A stretch of 64,000 nt of DNA from contig CANQVS010000010.1 of assembly GCA_947627345.1 (NCBI GenBank), forward strand, positions 1 to 64,000, written 5' to 3'. Below are positions 1 to 8,771 of this stretch, one piece after another. Source of the stretch: an uncultured Clostridia bacterium. GTDB taxonomy: Bacteria; Bacillota; Clostridia; Oscillospirales; Acutalibacteraceae. How positions within the stretch are numbered: the stretch's first letter is position 1; each line of letters begins with the position of its first letter. The position numbers and the translations under genes are program-made. Below the pieces are notes generated by a model, which saw only the letters and a list, made by a program, of their open reading frames with translations, did not search any database and had not been told where the DNA came from.

Positions 1-455
1 GTTTTATGCAGTTCATCTGTTATTCTGCGATAACCGTATCTGCTTCTGTGCTTTTTGAATATTTCTAAAATCTTATGATTTAACTGTTTTATCGCTTCTT
101 TATTCTTACCCATGGTATCTACGTAATATTCCTTGCACCAAAACTCGTGATTTCTGTACGCTAATTTAATTTTTAAATATCATTAGAGCTTTTCCTTTTA
201 AGTATTCCGTAAATCCTGAAACACTCATTTTGGGCAGGATGCTTACCAAAATATGAATATGGCCAAGACATACTTCTCATTCTATGGTTTCCACTCCTTT
301 CCATTCACATAATTTTCGTAGTATTTCTATTATCACCTGTCTCTTTTCTTAATAAAACACTTTTCTTCTGTATTTTTGGCAAATGCGATGTGGTACTTGC
401 TGTTCCATTTTGTGTGATAAACTATTTGCATCAATTTTTTCTCGTTTCACTTTTC
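1..455 (-). pseudogene. Decayed IS200/IS605-type TnpA remnant fused to an IS3-like transposase fragment
   Basis: Translating the minus strand in pieces recovers the order of an IS200-family Y1 transposase: 'NSLSH', 'KWNSKYHIAFA', 'KYRRKVFY', 'LCEWKGVETIE', 'GHIHILVSILPKMSVSGF', 'YLKGKALMIF' and 'HEFWCKEYYVDT'. The pieces lie in different frames and are broken by several stops, so no functional enzyme is made. After 'YYVDTMGKNKEAIKQ' the frame continues without a break into 'KKHRSRYGYRRITDELHK'. That resembles the HTH_21 segment of IS3-family OrfB, not the end of TnpA. The remnant runs off the left edge of the window. The plus-strand ORF 383-661 over it is a shadow. The family calls rest on recalled motifs. 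Confidence 0.7.
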
Positions 456-578
456 GTCCCAACGTTTGTGTATTTCTTTCGACTGACAGGTCGTCTCTAT
501 TACACATTCTTCGGATGGGTTCTTTTTATCGGTTAACCTATTTTGAACCATTCTACTATCGCGTGGTTTTCGTTATAC

Positions 579-609
579 GAAAAAAGCGTACGCACAAAGT
601 GCGTACGCT
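579..609 (-). terminator. Intrinsic terminator of ftsZ
   Basis: A perfect 11-bp stem (AGCGTACGCAC/GTGCGTACGCT) with a 3-nt loop lies about 20 bp past the ftsZ stop. On the minus strand it is followed by a T-run, so it ends the dcw transcript. Confidence 0.9.
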
Positions 610-630
610 ATGTATTTTAATTAATTATTT

Positions 631-1713
631 TTATTTATTGAAAATTGACATAATATCGTAGAATGTATCGTCATCATCGGTGTTATCCTTATCCTTTGTT
701 TCATCGTTTTCTACGATTATGTTATCGTCCGCAGGAGAAGCCGTAACTGCCTTGCCGTCTGCGTTAAAGCCTGTAGCGATTACTGTTACGCTGATTGCGT
801 CCTCCATATTTTCATCAATAACGGCACCCCAAATTATATTCGCGTCCTCGGACACCTTATCTTTAATCATTGTAGACGCAGCGTCAATATCGTCAAGGCT
901 TATATCGGGAGATGCTGTAATATTGATAATTACGCCCTTTGCTCCGTCAATAGATGTTTCAAGCAACGGGCTTGAGATAGCAGAGTCCGCAGCTTCGATA
1001 GCTTTGTCCTTGCCTGTAGCAAAGCCCATACCCATATGAGCATAGCCCGCGTCCTTCATAACCGAAGTGACATCAGCAAAGTCAAGGTTAACCATTCCCG
1101 GAACAAGAATAAGGTCGGAAATACTCTGAACGCCCTGACGGAGAACATCGTCGGCAATCGCAAAAGCATTTTGGAGTGTAATCGGAGAATCCGAAACATA
1201 TTTTAACCTTTCGTTAGGAACTATAATAAGAGAATCCACACAAGCGGCAAGCTCCTGTATACCCTGTTCAGCCTGAGCCATTCTTCTTTTGCCCTCAAAA
1301 GCAAAAGGCTTTGTTACAACAGCCGCCGTAAGTATTCCCATATCCTTTGCAATTTTAGCAACCACGGGAGCCGCACCTGTTCCTGTACCGCCGCCCATTC
1401 CGGCAGTTACAAATACCATATCTGTATCCTTTAAGAGAGCCGCAATTTCTTCCTTGCTCTCTTCAGCCGCTTTTTGACCGATTTCGGGCATTGAACCCGC
1501 ACCTTTGCCCTTTGTGAGTTTCTCACCTATCTGAACGGTCTGGGAAGCCTTTGATAATCTTAAAACGTGGTCGTCCGTGTTAACCGCGATAAATTCTACG
1601 TTCTTAACCTCCATAGTAACCATTCGGTTAATAGCGTTTCCGCCACCGCCACCGACTCCGATTACCTTAATAACAGGCATATACTCACTTTCCATCTCTA
1701 AAGCAAAAGCCAT
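631..1713 (-). CDS. ftsZ: Cell division protein FtsZ
   Basis: This is the tubulin-like GTPase that polymerises at midcell into the Z-ring and recruits the divisome. The 360-aa protein has the N-terminal nucleotide-binding glycine loop (GVGGGGGNA, about residues 19-27) and the tubulin signature GGGTGTG at about 108-114. An acidic linker of roughly 330-350 ends in '[10 protein letters not shown]'. That tail does not look like the IPxFLR-type tail of many FtsZs, and no ftsA lies in the cluster. The start follows AAGGAGG closely. It is the last gene of the minus-strand dcw cluster, 172 bp after ftsQ, with a TATAAT (1749-1754) in the gap that could provide extra transcription. Confidence 0.98.
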   Translation of the reverse strand: MAFALEMESEYMPVIKVIGVGGGGGNAINRMVTMEVKNVEFIAVNTDDHVLRLSKASQTVQIGEKLTKGKGAGSMPEIGQKAAEESKEEIAALLKDTDMVFVTAGMGGGTGTGAAPVVAKIAKDMGILTAAVVTKPFAFEGKRRMAQAEQGIQELAACVDSLIIVPNERLKYVSDSPITLQNAFAIADDVLRQGVQSISDLILVPGMVNLDFADVTSVMKDAGYAHMGMGFATGKDKAIEAADSAISSPLLETSIDGAKGVIINITASPDISLDDIDAASTMIKDKVSEDANIIWGAVIDENMEDAISVTVIATGFNADGKAVTASPADDNIIVENDETKDKDNTDDDDTFYDIMSIFNK

Positions 1714-1885
1714 TTTTACTTCCTCCTTAACAATTTACATCCAAAAACATTATAATATAAGAATTTTATACAAATTAATACCTTATTACGTTACCACATT
1801 TTTTCTAAAAAGTAAATATAATTTAAGAAATTTTAACTAAAATCCAAAAAAACATCATAAATTAAGCCATTTTATGGCATTTTTG

Positions 1886-3319
1886 TTACTCAAAAGGCTC
1901 GGTATATCCCTCATTGTCAATGTTATCCTCATTGTCGTCATCTGAAGTTTCGCTGTCTGACGGTGCAACAAAGGTTGTCCGCACGGTAGTTTCTTCTGTA
2001 ACGGCAGAGGTCGGATGGGTTACTTCATCATCCTCATCCTTTATACTGCCCTCTTTAAAGTAGGATTTTTTGGTTTTGTCACAATTAGAAACATTTAAAA
2101 CTCCCTTAATTTTTTCAGTATGATTCGGGTCAAGCTTTTCGTTAATAATTGCGAAAGCAGTTCTGAGCTTATAATCAATAGACTCGGGAATTCCGATTTT
2201 TATTTTTATGCGTTTATCATATGTAACAGAAATTTTGGAAATTTCCCTGATATTAATTTCGTTAATTTTATTATATTTGTTTTTCTTAATGCAACGATTT
2301 ATTTCTTCAAGCGCTTTTGTATACACCTTGTCCCTAAACTCCACCTTATCTCCGATTTCAGTTGATTTCAAACTTGGAGCAATTATCGAGGCAAGCTTTT
2401 TAGGTTTAGAAGAAACCTGTTCAAGTATTCTGTTGTCACCGCTGACTTTAAAATAAATTCCATTGGTTCTTATAGAATACACGGCAGTTTCATTCTCTAT
2501 ATCTATAACAAGGGTATTCGGAATTTGAAACTTGATTTTCGCGGATTTTACATAAGGAAGACTATTGCTTACGGCGTCGGAATTTCCAAACATTGACGCC
2601 ATAAAAATATTTTGTCCCTCGCTTACTCCCGACAGACGGATTATAGTATCGTCCGCATAGTATTCGTTGCCTTTGACATAAATTTTCTCGGTCTTAAAAA
2701 GCACGGTCAGAGAAAGTACAATTCCGATAATTACCACCGCCGCGATTATGGAAACGTAAGCTGAAATCCTTTTTATTCTGCGTTTTTTTGGAGAGATTGG
2801 CTTAGGCATTTTCTTCCTGCGCTTATCAAGCTGTTTTTTCGCCTGCGCCTTTCTCACTTCAACCTCATCGGCATAAAACCCGTCTTTATGGTCGGAGGCT
2901 TCAAGATTACGGACCCGTTTATCGGTTTCTCTCTCGATTATATCAGGGATTGATTTGCTTCTGCGTTTTCTCTTAGCATAGTTCTCATGTATCTTTGAAT
3001 TTCCGTGATTGTTTTCGGAAACTCTGTTAATATTTACAGAGTGTTGTACCTCTGTTTCTTTCCTATACTGTCTGCGGTCAGAGTGACTGCTGAAATCCTC
3101 GGCGCGACTGTATCGGCTTTTTTCAGAGTTCGGCGGAATTTCAACAACAATATGTGACTCACCGTTTTTGCGCGCCCTTTTTCTTGCCTCTTCTCGATAT
3201 TTCGCGTCCCTGCGCTGTGTTCTCTTTTCAATTTCATCCTGTTTTCTGCGCTGTTTTTCGAGCGCCTTTCTCTCTTTAGGGCTTAATTCACGCCTGCGTT
3301 TCGGCCTTTTATCGTCCAT
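1886..3319 (-). CDS. ftsQ: Cell division protein FtsQ/DivIB
   Basis: This bitopic divisome protein links FtsL/FtsB-type partners to septal peptidoglycan synthesis. A very long, Lys/Arg-rich cytoplasmic tail occupies residues 1-185. One membrane helix follows (about 186-208, 'ISAYVSIIAAVVIIGIVLSL'), then a POTRA-like domain beginning 'EKIYVKGNEYYADDTIIRLS' and a beta domain. The tail is acidic and Thr/Ser-rich ('SDSETSDDDNED'). At 477 aa it is much longer than a usual FtsQ (about 260-300 aa) because of both tails. It starts 25 bp after murA behind AAGGGGTG. The call combines the POTRA pattern and dcw position; the family diverges fast. Confidence 0.88.
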   Translation of the reverse strand: MDDKRPKRRRELSPKERKALEKQRRKQDEIEKRTQRRDAKYREEARKRARKNGESHIVVEIPPNSEKSRYSRAEDFSSHSDRRQYRKETEVQHSVNINRVSENNHGNSKIHENYAKRKRRSKSIPDIIERETDKRVRNLEASDHKDGFYADEVEVRKAQAKKQLDKRRKKMPKPISPKKRRIKRISAYVSIIAAVVIIGIVLSLTVLFKTEKIYVKGNEYYADDTIIRLSGVSEGQNIFMASMFGNSDAVSNSLPYVKSAKIKFQIPNTLVIDIENETAVYSIRTNGIYFKVSGDNRILEQVSSKPKKLASIIAPSLKSTEIGDKVEFRDKVYTKALEEINRCIKKNKYNKINEINIREISKISVTYDKRIKIKIGIPESIDYKLRTAFAIINEKLDPNHTEKIKGVLNVSNCDKTKKSYFKEGSIKDEDDEVTHPTSAVTEETTVRTTFVAPSDSETSDDDNEDNIDNEGYTEPFE

Positions 3320-3344
3320 AATCTCACCCCTTTCCTGCTTTTTA

Positions 3345-4598
3345 TCATACCTTGCGTACTTCAGCTCCCAAGGAACTCAGCACAATCTCGAAATTTTCAT
3401 ATCCTCGTTCCAAAAATTCTATTCCGCTTATTTCAGTTTTACCTTCTGCGATAAGCGCCGCGGTAATAAGTGCCGCCGCTCCGCGCAAATCCTGCGCTTC
3501 GACGCACGCTCCGTAAAGCGATTTTACGCCGTTTACTACGGCCACCTTGCTTTGAACTTGTATATCGGCTCCAAGCCTCGTGAGCTCGCCGACGTGCTTA
3601 AAACGGTTTTCAAAAATATTTTCAACAAACACAGAAGTACCGTTGCAAATTGAAGCCACCGCCATAAGCGGAGCCTGCGCGTCGGTCGGAAAGCCCGGGT
3701 AAGGCATAGTCCGAACAAGAGGCATCGGATTAAGTCTTTCGGGAGCGGAAAATTTCATATTACCGTCTTTGACATTAACCTGACATCCTGTTTCCTCAAA
3801 AACAGGAATAACAGAACTCAGGTGATTTTGAATAACTCCGCTTAGAGTTATATCGCCTTTTGTAACGGCCGCCGCGGACATAAGCGTTGCCGCGACTATT
3901 CTGTCGGGTATAATATTATGTGAAACCGCGTTTAACTCTGTAACGCCGTCTATAACAATTACGCCCTCGCCCGCTCCGTAGATTTTTGCTCCCGCGCAAT
4001 TTAAAAAATCGCACAAGTCACAAATTTCAGGCTCCCGCGCCGCGTTGATTATCGTTGTAGTTCCATCGGCTAAAACTGCCGCAAGAATTATATTTTCGGT
4101 TGCTCCTACGCTAGGGAAAGAAAGATTAATCTTTGCGCCTTTAAGTCCGTTTTCCGCACGGCATTGTAAAACGCCGTGGCGCTCGGAAATTTTCGCTCCC
4201 ATTTTCCTGAGAGCTTTCAAATGTAAATCAATCGGTCTCGGGCCTAATTCACAACCGCCCGGAAAGCTAAGCTTTGCCGAGCCTGTGCGTGAAAGTATCG
4301 CTCCCAAAAACACAATGGAACTGCGCATCTCGCGCATTAAGCAATCGGGTATTTCATTTTCGCAAAGTCCATCGCAATTCACTAAAACAGCGCCGTTTTG
4401 CTCCTTGGCGTCACAACCTAAATAGCGGAGTATTCTAAGAGAAGCATCAACATCCGAAAGCTTAGGACAGTTATAAAGTATATTTTCACCGCGGGTCAAA
4501 ACAGTTGCTGAAAGTATAGGCAGAGCGCTGTTTTTCGCGCCTTGAACCTCAACCTCACCGCAAAGCCTTTTTCCGCCGTTAACTACAAACCGTGACAC
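3345..4598 (-). CDS. murA: UDP-N-acetylglucosamine 1-carboxyvinyltransferase MurA
   Basis: It transfers enolpyruvate from PEP to UDP-GlcNAc, the first committed step of peptidoglycan synthesis, in the cytoplasm. The EPSP-synthase-like fold shows 'GAKNSALP' with the substrate Lys near 22, and the active loop 'FPGGCELGPRPIDLH' with the catalytic Cys near 116. The ORF track begins at GTG 4607. The SD AAGGGG (4612-4607) overlaps that codon and is 8 nt before a second GTG at 4598, which I take as the start (417 aa, 'MSRFVVNGGKRL'). An 8-bp hairpin (GCTAAACA/TGTTTAGC, 4616-4637) sits just ahead of the SD. It lies between murG and ftsQ in the dcw cluster. Confidence 0.96.
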   Translation of the reverse strand: MSRFVVNGGKRLCGEVEVQGAKNSALPILSATVLTRGENILYNCPKLSDVDASLRILRYLGCDAKEQNGAVLVNCDGLCENEIPDCLMREMRSSIVFLGAILSRTGSAKLSFPGGCELGPRPIDLHLKALRKMGAKISERHGVLQCRAENGLKGAKINLSFPSVGATENIILAAVLADGTTTIINAAREPEICDLCDFLNCAGAKIYGAGEGVIVIDGVTELNAVSHNIIPDRIVAATLMSAAAVTKGDITLSGVIQNHLSSVIPVFEETGCQVNVKDGNMKFSAPERLNPMPLVRTMPYPGFPTDAQAPLMAVASICNGTSVFVENIFENRFKHVGELTRLGADIQVQSKVAVVNGVKSLYGACVEAQDLRGAAALITAALIAEGKTEISGIEFLERGYENFEIVLSSLGAEVRKV

Positions 4599-4685
4599 CG
4601 AAAGCACCCCTTAACGCTAAACACTTAAATGTTTAGCTGAATAATCATACCGATTATATTTTATGGGAGCTTTAAGTGAATGTTA

Positions 4686-5807
4686 CTAAATTGCGCCCGT
4701 GATTTTTCTTATTACGGAATATATTCTTTCATTGGCGTCTGTAATCGCCATTTTATGTGAATTGTCTGAATATTCTCTCAACCTGTCGGGATTTTGGAGC
4801 AGACCGTCCGCCTTATTTATAACAATCTCCTCCGTCAAATCCTTTTCCTCAATAATCTCCGCCGCCTTATTGTTAACGAGGGCCATAGCGTTATGATACT
4901 GGTGATTTTCAGCTACGTTCGGAGATGGAATAAGAATGGCGGGTTTTCCGAGAGCCTGAATTTCGGAAAGCGTAATTGCCCCTGCTCTTGAAATAACCAA
5001 ATCAGCCGCCGCCATACAGTCAGCCATATTGTCAATATACTCGCGCACATCGAGATTATCGCACTCGTTTATATCAACGCCCTTTTCCTTAACAAGGTCA
5101 GGAAACCAATGTCCATACTTTCCGTAGCCGTGGATATGCTGATATTTCCCGTCTTTACCGCTGCGGGCAACAAGTCCTGCAACTCCCTCGTTTATTTTAC
5201 GGGCTCCTAAAGAACCTCCGAACGAAAGAATAACGGGACGTTCGTCAAGCCCGAGCTTCTTTCTCGCCGTCTGTTTATCAGCCGAGATAATTTCTCTCCT
5301 TACGGGGTTTCCCGTAATAACAAAATTGCAGTTTTTATCTAAATATTTTTCTGCTCCCTTAACCGCAAGCATAACCGTTTTCGCGGATTTTGAGAGCATT
5401 TTATTTGTAACGCCGGGGTAGGCGTTTTGCTCGTGGATTATCGTAGGAATACCCATTTTCGCCGCTGTTCTCAAAACGGGACCGCTTACATATCCGCCTG
5501 TTCCGACGCATATGTCGGGCTTGAATTTCTCTAAAATTTTCTTAGCTTCCGCCGAAGACGAGAAAATTCTTTTTACGGTCAAAATATTTTGCTTTAAGGC
5601 GTCAAAGCTGATTTTTCTCTTAAATCCGCTTATCGTAATAAGCTCCATTTTGAAACCTGCTTTGGGAACGAGAGTTTCCTCCATTCCGCCTCGGTTTCCG
5701 ACAAAAAGAATATCTGCGTTCGGATTTTTTCCTCTTATATATCCCGCAACAGCCAGCGCGGGATTAATATGACCCGCGGTGCCTCCTCCGGCAAACAGTA
5801 TTCTCAT
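4686..5807 (-). CDS. murG: UDP-GlcNAc:undecaprenyl-PP-MurNAc-pentapeptide GlcNAc transferase MurG
   Basis: This GT28 enzyme sits at the inner membrane face and converts lipid I to lipid II. The 373-aa sequence starts 'MRILFAGGGTAGHINPALA', the first glycine-rich donor loop. It also carries 'GTGGYVSGP', 'IIHEQNAYPG', 'SFGGSLGA' and the donor-site stretch 'ISRAGAITLSEIQALGKPAILIP'. Length and motifs are complete. The start follows AAAGGAG. It is 22 bp downstream of ftsW and is followed by murA, a usual Clostridia order. Confidence 0.97.
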   Translation of the reverse strand: MRILFAGGGTAGHINPALAVAGYIRGKNPNADILFVGNRGGMEETLVPKAGFKMELITISGFKRKISFDALKQNILTVKRIFSSSAEAKKILEKFKPDICVGTGGYVSGPVLRTAAKMGIPTIIHEQNAYPGVTNKMLSKSAKTVMLAVKGAEKYLDKNCNFVITGNPVRREIISADKQTARKKLGLDERPVILSFGGSLGARKINEGVAGLVARSGKDGKYQHIHGYGKYGHWFPDLVKEKGVDINECDNLDVREYIDNMADCMAAADLVISRAGAITLSEIQALGKPAILIPSPNVAENHQYHNAMALVNNKAAEIIEEKDLTEEIVINKADGLLQNPDRLREYSDNSHKMAITDANERIYSVIRKITGAI

Positions 5808-5829
5808 ACTTTTTCTCCTTTAATATCCT

Positions 5830-7080
5830 CTATTGTTTCTCTATATTTGCCGTTCTGGAAATTGAAAGTATTAGCCCCATTTGAGCCAAAAGCATTATAA
5901 GGGAGCTTCCTCCAAAACTGAAAAACGGCAAACTGATACCTGTGTTCGGGAGCCAGTCAGTAATAACAAGAATATTAAGCACAACCTGCACTCCGATTTG
6001 TGAGGAAAGTCCGATTCCGAGCAGTTTTCCGAAACGGTCCTTCGCCCTTAAACTCAGCGTAATTCCTCTCCATACCAAGAGAGCGAAAATTAAAAGTATA
6101 ATTAAAGCGCCGACAAAGCCAAGCTCCTCGCACACTATGGCGAAAACAAAGTCGTTTTGAGGTTCAGGCAGGTAAAGATATTTCTGTCTTGACTGTCCTA
6201 AACCCAAGCCAAAAAGTCCTCCTGAACCGATTGAATAAAGCGAGTTTCGCGTCTGCCAGGTTGTCTGCCACATATCTTCGGTTGTATATACGAGCGCCTG
6301 TCCCCAGCCGTCCATACGCTGCATAGCATATGTAAGAATACCTGTCGCCCACGCGATAACTATTACAACTCCTAAGAGCAAGGCTCCGATAATCAGATAC
6401 TTCACCCTCATTCCGCCGATATAGAGCATAATTACTGTTAGTATCGCCGTAATTACTATACCTGAATAGTGAGGCTCTAAAATAAGCAATACAGCGGTAA
6501 TACCAAAAATTACAAGTCCCGGCAAAACACTGTAACGGGCGTACTGCATTTTATCGTAATACAAACTTCCCCAATGGGCAAAAAACAGGATTATCGCGAA
6601 TTTCATAATCTCGGACGCCTGAATATTAATAGGTCCGATTTCAATCCAACGGTGTACATTACCCGGCAAAAACAAAACTAAAACAAGTGTAGCAAACGAA
6701 ACCATAAGCATCGGAAATGCAAACTTATGGAGCTTGTTATAGTTAAAAAACGAAATGCCGAGCATAGCCGCCACGCCGATTATTGCATAGAACATTTGTC
6801 GTCTGACATAGTAATAGCTGTCGTTAAGCTTATAGTACGCAGACGGATAGCTCGCCGAGAACATCATAATCATTCCGATTATGACAAGCACAAGCACTAA
6901 AAGCAGAAACGGCAAATCAAGACCCATACCTCTATCAAGCCAGCGCTGTCGCAATCTTCTTTTACGTGTGCGCGTTTGAGTCTGCGCAGGGGTACTGCGT
7001 CTGTTTCGTGAGTTATTCACTTTTTCATCATAAAGTCGGTTAACGTCAGCACGACGCATTACCTCTACCTGAGGTGCCAT
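5830..7080 (-). CDS. ftsW: Peptidoglycan glycosyltransferase FtsW (SEDS family)
   Basis: This polytopic SEDS protein polymerises lipid II at the septum with its partner class B PBP. About 60 basic cytoplasmic residues precede roughly ten membrane helices, the first near 'LDLPFLLLVLVLVIIGMIMM'. Family motifs seen are 'GNVHRWIEIGPINIQASEIMK' and 'QNDFVFAIVCEELGFVG', and the C-terminal 'LPNTGISLPFFSFGGSSL'. The dcw location beside murG, with a SpoVD/FtsI-type PBP upstream, favours FtsW (or SpoVE) over RodA. The start follows GGGAGAG. Confidence 0.94.
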   Translation of the reverse strand: MAPQVEVMRRADVNRLYDEKVNNSRNRRSTPAQTQTRTRKRRLRQRWLDRGMGLDLPFLLLVLVLVIIGMIMMFSASYPSAYYKLNDSYYYVRRQMFYAIIGVAAMLGISFFNYNKLHKFAFPMLMVSFATLVLVLFLPGNVHRWIEIGPINIQASEIMKFAIILFFAHWGSLYYDKMQYARYSVLPGLVIFGITAVLLILEPHYSGIVITAILTVIMLYIGGMRVKYLIIGALLLGVVIVIAWATGILTYAMQRMDGWGQALVYTTEDMWQTTWQTRNSLYSIGSGGLFGLGLGQSRQKYLYLPEPQNDFVFAIVCEELGFVGALIILLIFALLVWRGITLSLRAKDRFGKLLGIGLSSQIGVQVVLNILVITDWLPNTGISLPFFSFGGSSLIMLLAQMGLILSISRTANIEKQ

Positions 7081-7136
7081 TTAATCTCTCCCGAATATAA
7101 CATCATTTAAGCTATAAAACGAAATTATTAACTATT

Positions 7137-8165
7137 CTAATAAACTCCGTAAAATACGAGTAAAAACGAAACTATTCCGAAAACAACGGTTACTGCGCTG
7201 AAAACGGAAACAATTTTAACTTCCGACCAACCACACATCTCAAAATGGTGGTGTATAGGGCTCATCTTGAACAGTCGCTTTCCGTGAGTTAATTTAAAGT
7301 AAGCGACCTGAAGCACAACGGAACCCATTTCGCAAAGGTAAACTATTCCGAGCGGTAAAAGCAAAATGGGCATATCTACCGCAAATGCTAAAGCGCAAAC
7401 TATTCCTCCGAGGAAAAGCGAGCCTGTATCTCCCATAAATACTTTTGCAGGGTGAAAATTCCAAACCAAAAATCCGAGACATCCGCCCGCAACAGCGGCT
7501 GACATAAACGTAACTCCCATATAACCTATAAGGCTTGCAATAAGCATAAAGAATAATCCTACAAAGAAAGTTAGCGAGCCGTCAAGTCCGTCGATACCGT
7601 CAGTCAGATTAACCGCGTTTACAACGCCGACAATCACAACTGCGCAAATAATATAATACAACCAGCCGAGCTCAACCTCGCCTACAAACGGAATTATTGT
7701 AGATGTGCCGTAGCCCATAAAACCGAGTACGGCAAGATACGCGATTGTTACGGCAAATTGGAATATAAGCTTTTGAACTGCAGTGAGTCCGAGATTGCGC
7801 TTTTTAACGACCTTAATATAATCGTCAATAAATCCTATCGCGCCGTGGCAAAGCGCAAGACCTAATCCCGCGAAAACAAATGTTACGCTTTTTGAGGGAT
7901 CCTGCTGATAAACTCCTACCATAGAGTTTGCAAACATACCGTAAAGGATTACGCTTACGCTTGTTACAACGGTTATTCCGATTATAAACATTATACCGCC
8001 CATAACAGGAGTTCCCTGCTTTTGCTTATGCCACGAAGGTCCTATATCAAGGATAGTCTGACCGAAATTTACCTTATGGAGAAACGGGATAAGGAATTTT
8101 CCGATTACCGCCGTTAACGCAAATGACATAAGCGCTGATAAAAATGTCCATATTCCAAAAGTCAT
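7137..8165 (-). CDS. mraY: Phospho-N-acetylmuramoyl-pentapeptide transferase MraY
   Basis: It transfers phospho-MurNAc-pentapeptide to undecaprenyl phosphate, forming lipid I. The 342-aa membrane protein has about ten helices. It carries 'QGTPVMGGIMF', the Asp-rich 'GFIDDYIKVVKKRNLGLT', 'NAVNLTDGIDGLD', 'FMGDTGSLFLGG' and the HHH loop 'MSPIHHHFEMCGWSE'. The SD is AAAGGA. Upstream (towards pbp) lies a 606-bp repeat-filled gap instead of the usual murE/murF. ftsW follows 56 bp downstream with no murD between. Confidence 0.97.
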   Translation of the reverse strand: MTFGIWTFLSALMSFALTAVIGKFLIPFLHKVNFGQTILDIGPSWHKQKQGTPVMGGIMFIIGITVVTSVSVILYGMFANSMVGVYQQDPSKSVTFVFAGLGLALCHGAIGFIDDYIKVVKKRNLGLTAVQKLIFQFAVTIAYLAVLGFMGYGTSTIIPFVGEVELGWLYYIICAVVIVGVVNAVNLTDGIDGLDGSLTFFVGLFFMLIASLIGYMGVTFMSAAVAGGCLGFLVWNFHPAKVFMGDTGSLFLGGIVCALAFAVDMPILLLPLGIVYLCEMGSVVLQVAYFKLTHGKRLFKMSPIHHHFEMCGWSEVKIVSVFSAVTVVFGIVSFLLVFYGVY

Positions 8166-8192
8166 ATTATAATTCCTTTCTTTTTAGTTTTT

Positions 8193-8660
8193 CTACGTCA
8201 TAAATGCAGTCCCTGTTTTAGAAACATATCCCCCAAACCTTTCTTCCTCTGTCTTGTTTTGGATAGAGGGGGCAGGTTTTGCTTTTTTATATTTCCACGT
8301 CATAAATGCAGTCCCTCTCGGACAATTCATATCCCCCAAATGTTTCTGCCTCTGTATTGTTTTGGATAGAAAGGACAGGTTCTGCTGTAGACTTTTTAAG
8401 AACTTTTCCTTTGAATCTGATTTGAATAGGAATTAAAAGGTTACCTTTAAATTAAATTCTTAATTCTTAATTTTTATATCTCCACGTCATATATGCAGTC
8501 CCTATTTTAGACGCATATCCCCCAAACGTTCCTTACTCTATTGTGTTTTGGATAGAGGGGACAGGTTCTGCGTTTTTTATAACTCCACGTCATAAATGCA
8601 GTCTCTGTTTTAACTTCATATCCCTCAAACGTTTATTCCTATGTCTTGCTTTGGATATAA
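8193..8660 (-). repeat. Four-copy ~90-bp intergenic repeat array
   Basis: Four direct copies lie at 8193-8282, 8295-8385, 8482-8571 and 8585-8660, the last truncated. Shared blocks are cacgtcataaatgcagtc, catatcccccaaa and ttttggatag, then (copies 1-3) acaggttctgc. Starts are 102, 187 and 103 bp apart, so the array is two pairs, each followed by an AT-rich 'cttaattcttaattttt' spacer. On the minus (operon) strand each unit can pair GTCCC with GGGAC around an ATCCAAAAC/GTTTGGGGGAT helix, suggesting a folded RNA. Copies 1-2 also hold a 45-codon minus-strand ORF (8193-8330) with a repeated 'GTAFMT', but copies 3-4 are out of frame. It fills the mraY-pbp gap; I do not recognise the family. Confidence 0.85.
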
Positions 8661-8771
8661 AATATAAATTTATTGTTAATTTCTTAATGCTTAATTCTTA
8701 ATTATTATATATCCACCTATTACATTAATTACATATTTGACTTTCAAAATTTTGAAACGAAAAAATCTTAA

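Noticed and set aside
383-661. 92-aa plus-strand ORF
   Set aside because: It runs antisense across the IS200 remnant and the ftsZ terminator and shows no family features.
8254-8436. 60-aa plus-strand ORF in the repeat array
   Set aside because: It crosses two repeat copies and the AT spacer, with no ribosome site; probably chance.
8193-8660. CRISPR array
   Set aside because: Units are ~90 bp, only four copies, imperfect, without uniform spacers or cas genes.
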